Source of the DNA: Cercophora sp. LCS_1
Lineage: Eukaryota > Ascomycota > Sordariomycetes > Sordariales > Lasiosphaeriaceae
DNA: 64,000 nucleotides
Direction of reading: 5' to 3'
Assembly: GCA_036250225.1 (NCBI GenBank)
Contig: JAPZLL010000001.1
Span: 372,001 to 436,000, forward strand
The notes below the pieces were generated by a model that was given only the letters and a program-made list of their open reading frames with translations, was not told the origin of the DNA and did not search any database. This document shows, piece after piece, positions 57,830 to 64,000 of this stretch. A program made the position numbers and the translations under genes. Positions within the stretch are counted from its first letter, which is position 1. Each line of letters opens with the position of its first letter.

Positions 57830-58571
57830 TCACCACGTACACTCAGTAGCACCCAACGTCGACCTCGTCAACATCAGAATAGACACAATCACACCATAGA
57901 GGCCCAACACCTCGGCAAAAATAAGAATCAGCACCATGCCCACGTACAGCCGCGGCTGCTGCGTGCTCGCGCGTACGCCCGCGTCGCCCACGATGCCAAT
58001 TGCGAAACCGGCTGCTAATCCGCATAGGCCAACCGATAATCCGGCGCCGAGCTGGAGGAAGCCGGTGTAGAGCGCCATTTTCTCGACCAGGTTGCCGGAG
58101 ATGATGACGCTTGCGACGAGGCCGTAGATGGAGAGGATTTGGGCCATGATGGCGCAGAGGCTGTGGAGGAAGGGTGTTAGTTGTTTCTTTCTGGAGGATG
58201 GTCTAGGGAGTTGATGGTAGACTCGAGAAGGGTGGTAAAGGCAGGATGGTAAGGGGGGGGAAGTATGAAAAGCGACTTGCGTATTCTGCATCAGTCTATC
58301 CGGACGAATAATGCCGGACGAAAAGATGGCACCGGCGGATTTGGCCGTGCCGTACGAGGCCCCGATCACGGTGAAGACTATGGAGCAGGCGCAGCCCATT
58401 GCTCCGAAGAAGGACTTGGGTTCTGTGTGAGTTGGGTAGAGGATACGAGGGGGTGGGAACGAACGGCGTAGACGGGGCTGTTGGGGATGTGTTAGCTTCT
58501 CGTTATTGGATTAGAGAGGGGAGGATAGGTAGGTAGGTATACCATCTGTCTAGATTGACGAGGTCGGCCAT
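57830..58571 (-). CDS. V-type ATPase proteolipid subunit (c or c')
   Basis: Model: exons 58571-58543, 58477-58465 (13 nt), 58414-58281 and 58160-57830, giving 168 aa, the normal size. The protein forms the proton-carrying ring of the vacuolar ATPase. The N-terminus reads MADLVNLDRCPVYA, then FFGAMGCACSIVF and GASYGTAKSAGAIF; the second half has GLAAGFAIGIVGDAGVR and ILIFAEVLGLYG with the essential glutamate at E142. Four hydrophobic helices are evident. Intron 3 (58280-58161) starts GCAAGT, a GC-AG intron, and is supported by restoration of the helix sequence. The boundary after the 13-nt exon is less sure: GTTCGT..AAG gives CPVYA-SFFGAMG, while GTTCCC..CAG would add three residues. Assignment between Vma3 and Vma11 is left open. 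Confidence 0.85.
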
Positions 58572-61158
58572 TGTGGTGGATTGAAGTGGCCTCGGCACTT
58601 GGTGGTGGTGGTGGTTGAAAAGGATGGAGATTCAAAGCAGTGGAGTTGAAGTCGTTGTTAAGTTTTAGTGAGGCTGAAATGGTTGTTGCCTACGACGGAC
58701 GGGATGGTCACGAGCAAACGACATAGCTACCCCCTACTTACATACCTATACACGTATTGGGAGAGGAGGGGGAGGACCCGCGTCGGATAAATGGGGTCGC
58801 ATTCCACCGAGTCTGACTGGCCGGTTGGGAGCCAAGAGTTGTGGACGACAAAGAGGACAGTGCTGACGAGTCCCCTAGGTTCCAAGACTTTGAGACTCAG
58901 GGGCATGAGGCTGTGGTGAGTGGTGGTTGGTGAAGGGGCTGTGGCGTTTGGCCCCGACTCTGCTTGGCCTTGTTCAGCCGCTTTCGACTTTCGGTGATGG
59001 TGATGCATCGTGAAGTTATGGAGTGGGCAGGGGTTGAGGTTTGATGATGTGTCTTCGCACGTGTCGTTGACGAGAAAGGCATGGGTTAGACACGGTGATG
59101 GCCTTGCATTCTCACGTGAGGGGATTGAGCTGTTATTCCAAGGGGTGGTTGTCGTTGTCGAACTCCCGGTAAATGCAGTTACGGTCACACATTCAAGATG
59201 GCAATGCCGCACCTCTATGATCGCAGAACAGGGAGAACCTCGGAGTTGCATAGAACGCTGTGTGACCCTCGAGGATACAGTCCAGTCAAGAACGAAGCAA
59301 GGAGCTTGTGCAACGGTTCAACCGTCCACGGCACAACCCGGGCCCTGTGGGCCACGATCCGGCGGGCTGGGCACACCAAGCGCCGAGTTGGTCGGTCACC
59401 AGCCGCTAAGGGTCGAGTACGTATGCCAGTCAGGTGCGTGACGCGTCTTCAACAATTCGGCGGTCTCAGTCTTGGCTACCGGCCGATTGTTCCCTGGGCC
59501 TCTGTTATTCCCGCCGTTGCTTGCACGTGAGCTACGGAAGCCAAACCATCGGTGCGGAGCTTAGTCTTCATCAAAGTTAATGAATAAGGGCCCAAAAACC
59601 ACGTTTCCCATCCAACCGCGGATTTAAGTTCTCAACGGCCACCCAAGAATAGGAGCAGCTACAGTAGCTCCAGGTCACAAGCGTCTAGCCAGCAACCACC
59701 CTAACAAGTCGATGGCAAGTCGAGGGTCTGCGCGAAAACAGCCCAGAGGCCGGAACCAAGGGGAAATGCCCCGACAACGCTGCCGGTCATGTTTGATGGT
59801 TTGATCATTGACGGGGTTTGAAGTTGCCGTCTCAGACCTCCGGCAAACAGGGGAGGAGCGACTTGGCCCCTTGTGGCTTGGCCCCGTTGACGTTTCAAGT
59901 CGGGCCTGTCATGGCCGGCCGTCGCCACCATCAATTGAAGCTGGTGCGGAATACTTTTCCTTGGCGCTCTTGTGTTTTTTGCATGACCTTTTACAGCGGA
60001 CAAGGAACGAGGAGACACGCAAGCAAGAAGACGTCTTCCAAGACCTGAAAGTGGGTTTTTGAGTCTTGGCTTTCGTCGCTTTTTTGTGGTGGGAAACTCC
60101 AATCCCTAAATGTGCCTCGGCCGAGGACCCCACCAAGGGCCGCGCGTCATGGTTGAAATCCAGGGTCTGGCGCCGCATCTCCATTCTCCAACGGCTACCC
60201 GTGCAGAGTGCATCCAGCACACCCCTTTGAGACGTTTTGAGCTTACTCGGTCCTTGGTGTCTTACCATAGCAGAAGGCACAGGTTTGCTTCCAGTAAACA
60301 GCAGAAATCCCATGTGTCGCACAGAGATGAATCGCAGAGCAAACGAGGACGCCAAGCCGCGCCTCCCTCACGATCAATGCCTTACCGTCGACGGGATTGT
60401 CGCTACCGGCGAAACCACACGCTGAGACTCTGACCAGCGGCTTGGCACCCCAGCCCCGGAGCCATCCGACGCCACCGAATGCTGCTGTTTCGGCAAAGCG
60501 GCTCTCGTCGCTCACCCACACGCCTCTCGGCCGCCGTCAACCAAACCCCTGCTCCCCTGTCCGTGGGCCTCTTGGGTTTCTTGGGGCCTGCACGGATGGG
60601 GCTTCAATCCACGCAACCAAGGACTGTAGATCCTCAGCGGCGCCTTTCCACTCGTCGGTTTTATCTCCGGTGCCCCAGCTCGTTTCTTTTGGCGTCTCGT
60701 CTTTGTTCCTCTCTCTTTGTCCCGGCCCTGCCCCATTCTCTCGGCCCGTATTTTGTCTCGAGCTCCCCGGATTGCTCTTGCCCTCTGGTCTTTCTTTGTG
60801 TTTGTTCTCGCCGTTCCTGAATTTTGAGATCACTTGATCTCTCGCCACACCGAGGTCGAGGGCACCGACTAGGCTGAAGACCGTCATTGCCTGGATCCGG
60901 AAACTACAGCGACTTACACGTCGTTACTGAGCTACCCCGTTGGCGCATGACGAATACCTCGTTGGTTGCTTGCACCGCCTCGAACAAGTCCGCCACCGAC
61001 GCTCACGTCTTATAATACCTTTGTTGGCCTTACGTCCGGTCTTCCCCATGTTGGAGTAAGGAGTCCGACTTTTGTCTCTGCCGAGCCGCGCAAACTTCCA
61101 CTCGTTTAATATCGCGGGGTGTGAATTACGGTTTCATATCGGTTACCCACTTGGAATA
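58572..61158. other. Divergent intergenic region, 2.6 kb
   Basis: Promoters of the V-ATPase proteolipid and aspartic protease genes. Short frames only, such as 60397-60837 plus and 60537-60887 minus, which overlap antisense and have no recognised feature. A TATAAT string lies near 61011. Confidence 0.5.
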
Positions 61159-62635
61159 ATGAAGACATCAACAACACTGGCCGTTGCGGCCTCGCTCCTG
61201 ACTACAGTCGAGGGATTGGCGGTGCAACCAAGACAGGATGGGTCGAGGGTGATTTCTCTCACAACGGAAAGGCGTCATGTCGTCAGTCCCATACACCGAG
61301 ACAAGCTCAGGAGAAGAGGTACCGCTGAGGTGGGCTTAGACAACGAGGTATGTCAATCAATGCCCCACATCTATAAACTGGTCGTGCAGCAGGGGCTCAC
61401 ATGAGTGGCAGGAAACACTCTATTTCATCAACGGAACCATTGGAACACCACCACGCTCAGTGAGGTTACATATCGACACGGGCAGCAGTGACCTGTGGGT
61501 CAACACCCCAAGCTCAGATCTCTGCTCTGAGAGCTCCAAACCGTGTGATTTTGGCGGTACTTATAAGGCAAACTCATCTTCAACATACGAGTACGTTGGC
61601 AGCTGGTTCAACATCTCATACGTCGACGGCTCTGGAGCAGCTGGTGATTATGTCTCGGATACCGTCACTTTCGGGCCTGCAACGCTGAAAAGGCTGCAAT
61701 TTGGCATCGGCTACGAGAGCACCAACTCGCAAGGTATTCTGGGCATCGGGTACCCCATCAACGAAGTGCAGGTTGGCCGCGCAGGTCTTCAGCCCTATCG
61801 CAATCTGCCAGCCCAAATGGTTGCCGACGGCATGATCCAGTCCAACGCCTACAGCCTGTGGCTCAACGACCTTGATGCCAATACCGGCAACATCCTGTTC
61901 GGCGGTATCGACACGGAGAAATTTGAGGGCTCTCTGCAAACCCTCCCGATCCAGCCCGAGCAGGGTTTCTTCGCCGAGTTCCTCATCACCCTCACCGGTC
62001 TTGAACTCGGAGGCCAGCCACTCAGCAACGATCTGGCCCTCGCGGTGCTCCTCGATACGGGCTCGTCCCTCACATACCTCCCGGACGACATGGTCCAGCT
62101 CGTCTACAACCAGGTCAACGCTCAGTACGACTCGAGCAACGGCGCAGCGTACGTGCCCTGCTCCCTCAAGACCCAGAACACGGCCCTGCGCTTCACCTTC
62201 TCCGGAGCCCCCATCGAAGTCGACATGAACGAAATGGTACTTGACATGTACACATCCAGCGGCCGTCGCCCGACCTTCTCCAACGGCCAAACGGCGTGTC
62301 TCTTTGGCATCGCGCCCGCCGGCCAGGGCACCAACGTTCTGGGCGACACGTTCCTCCGGTCCGCTTACGTAGTCTACGACCTAGCGAACAACGAGATCTC
62401 CATCGCACAGACAAACTTCAACTCTACCACTTCCAAGATTGTCGAGATCGGCACCGGCGCAAACTCTGTCCCTAGCGCAACAAAGGTGTCGAACCCAGTG
62501 GCTGCCACCGCGGGTGTCAGCACCGTTAGTTCGCTCAACGGGATCGGAACTCAGAACGCGGGTGTCACGACAGGTGCTGGGGTGTTTGGGGTGACCGTTG
62601 CCGCCGTTGTGGTGGGATTCTTCTTGGGCCTTTGA
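61159..62635 (+). CDS. Secreted GPI-type aspartic protease (yapsin / candidapepsin-like)
   Basis: Two exons, 61159-61347 and 61412-62635, joined in phase 0 across a 64-bp intron, give 470 aa. The N-terminal signal peptide is at about 1-20 (hydrophobic run ending in Gly-Leu-Ala), followed by a short propeptide with a dibasic/Arg-rich cleavage region (KLRRRG at about 53-58). The pepsin fold has both catalytic motifs, D85-TGSSDLWV and D278-TGSSLTYL, and the flap region ISYVDGSGAAGDY. The C-terminus is a Ser/Thr/Gly-rich stalk ending in a hydrophobic run (VTVAAVVVGFFLGL), as expected for a GPI signal. Yapsin-type enzymes sit at the plasma membrane or wall and process secreted proteins. The exact substrate is unknown. 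Confidence 0.94.
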
Positions 62636-64000
62636 ATTGGATATTGTCGATTTGGGGAAACGACAATCTGCATCTTTGCATTGGGATGGCGTTTTTAACA
62701 CTTGGTGGCTTTGGATCTTTTATACGTCATGCTCACTTTTTACAAGATTCTGTTGAAGTCTCAGCGGCACATCGTATTTTTGCATCTGGTTCATGGTCCG
62801 GGTTCTGGAACAGGTTTGGGTTGGGTGCATTGGATGGGTCTTGGTCGGAACGGTTTCAGGATAGGCCAGGTAGCATAGCCATGAGGGCGTATTTTTAGGA
62901 CGAATATGTGCTGGTTCAAACGCGTGCTTCCCGCAAGCCTGTTGTCGTGCTTTGAAGTGATGATATCGGCGGTTTGGTCGGGGATACATCCACCGGCCAC
63001 CACTCGAAAAGGAGGATGATGAAGAAGGTTGAGGTCCCGCTCTGGGAGTAATTGGACTATGTTGCTTACTTACTTTCAGAGGAACGGCGCGTGCCGGTTT
63101 TTGCTTACCCCATATATATATCGTTCACAACCTTCTTTTAACCATGCCGGTTTTATTTGCATACATGGAAAACCAACCAAGTTCGCCGTGGCTGGGCGCT
63201 GGGCCGAAATCAAGCAGCCGGCGCAGTATTTGGAGCTAAACGGCTCGTAAACGCAGCGCCGAAGACGGACGACCGCCAGATAACCCTGAGGCTCTCCAAC
63301 GGGTGTGGATTTTAAGTGTAAGATTGTCGAACTTTTCTAGCTACGGCGGTGCTGGTTTCCTATCTGCGCAAATCAAACCGGTAATCCAGATCACCTGGTT
63401 TTCCGAAGTCGTCTGTTTAGGCAGTCCGTTCAGTCGTATCTAAAGTTGGGATAAGCGTGCCGCGGGCCGCGGGCCGCAGAACAACGAAACCTGGGGTTTA
63501 TGGATGGTGTGGATCAGGCCATCGCCTTACTGAGCACATGTGGAGGGCGCCCTCGTTGTTCTCTTGATACCGAAAATGATCGTTCGACCCAGCATCCATC
63601 TTCCGGGGCGGGCGGCTGAGTGCGGGATCCGGACAAGCTTCCCTCATGGTGGTCTCTTCGACGACCTCCCTCAGCTGATGTGTGCCTTTCGTCTTCGATG
63701 TCAACTGGAGACCATGTGGTTGCTTCGAGCCCCAAGCCAAGAAGCTCGCTGCCGATTCCGGCTTGGCGAAAGCTTGTTCAGCCTGGAAGAGCCCACACCA
63801 AGCCACGTTGCGACCTGGCTCGTCCCAGCAAGGTCACGACAACAACCCTCGCCGTCCTGAAAACCCGAGGGAAGCTGGGGAGTAGACCGAAATTTGCTCG
63901 TGATGTTTTAGACCGACAACGGAGTTGACGTTACGACAATCGGGGTAGTCTGGGATGACCGCTTCGCAGTCAGGGAACGGATGTGGGTTGATCTCGCCGG
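62636..64000. other. Right-hand intergenic end
   Basis: 3' flank of the protease gene to the window edge. Short overlapping frames only. A GC-rich direct repeat of GGGCCGC type is at about 63460-63478. No gene supported. Confidence 0.5.

Noticed and set aside
1..64000. Transposon, RIP-mutated repeat, CRISPR array or 5S rRNA
   Set aside because: I looked for reverse transcriptase or transposase motifs, long terminal repeats, AT-rich TpA-biased blocks, regular spacers and the fungal 5S sequence and saw none. A database search could still find degenerate copies.

Overview
The window looks like nuclear DNA of a filamentous ascomycete, most likely a Sordariomycete. Genes are split by short introns (about 50-90 bp, with a few of 230-320 bp) that carry GT..AG ends and CTAAC-type branch sites. 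Proteins have long low-complexity tails, the DNA reads as GC-rich, and the content is fungal (Rco1, Cla4, LaeA-like methyltransferase, yapsin-like protease). I rebuilt 17 protein-coding genes by joining exons in phase; one is cut by the left edge. I found no rRNA, tRNA, CRISPR array or transposon.

Layout. 1-245: end of a sorting nexin (+). 1071-2228: mRNA capping guanylyltransferase (+). 3111-4900: unrecognised Ser/Thr-rich membrane protein (-). 7066-11745: Pds5 cohesin regulator (+). 12918-15790: Snf5 subunit of SWI/SNF (-). 16553-18063: EBP1/PA2G4-type protein (+). 19315-23558: Rco1-type double-PHD subunit of the Rpd3S deacetylase (+). 26011-29648: RRM plus Pumilio RNA-binding protein (-). 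29649-35105: 5.4 kb with no gene I can support. 35106-37965: Cla4 PAK kinase (-). 40801-43087: glycyl-tRNA synthetase (-), divergent from Rpf1 ribosome assembly factor at 43483-45004 (+). 45635-46759: SLC35E3-class nucleotide-sugar transporter (-), divergent from an NDP-glucose 4,6-dehydratase at 48425-49738 (+). 52637-54040: LaeA-like methyltransferase (+). 54680-57686: Vps18 (+), convergent with a V-ATPase proteolipid at 57830-58571 (-). 61159-62635: GPI-type aspartic protease (+).

Most genes are housekeeping (chromatin and transcription, RNA, translation, vacuole and trafficking). Three neighbour pairs suggest shared function. The dehydratase and transporter could make and move UDP-rhamnose. 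The GlyRS/Rpf1 pair shares a 395-bp promoter with a perfect Gcn4/CPC-1 site. Vps18 and the V-ATPase proteolipid are vacuolar genes ending 143 bp apart. I did not find a convincing wholly new system. The most unusual local signals are an in-frame tandem duplication in SNF5 that seems to have become an intron, a GC-AG intron with a 13-nt exon in the V-ATPase gene, and a perfect 27-bp palindrome over the RCO1 stop codon.
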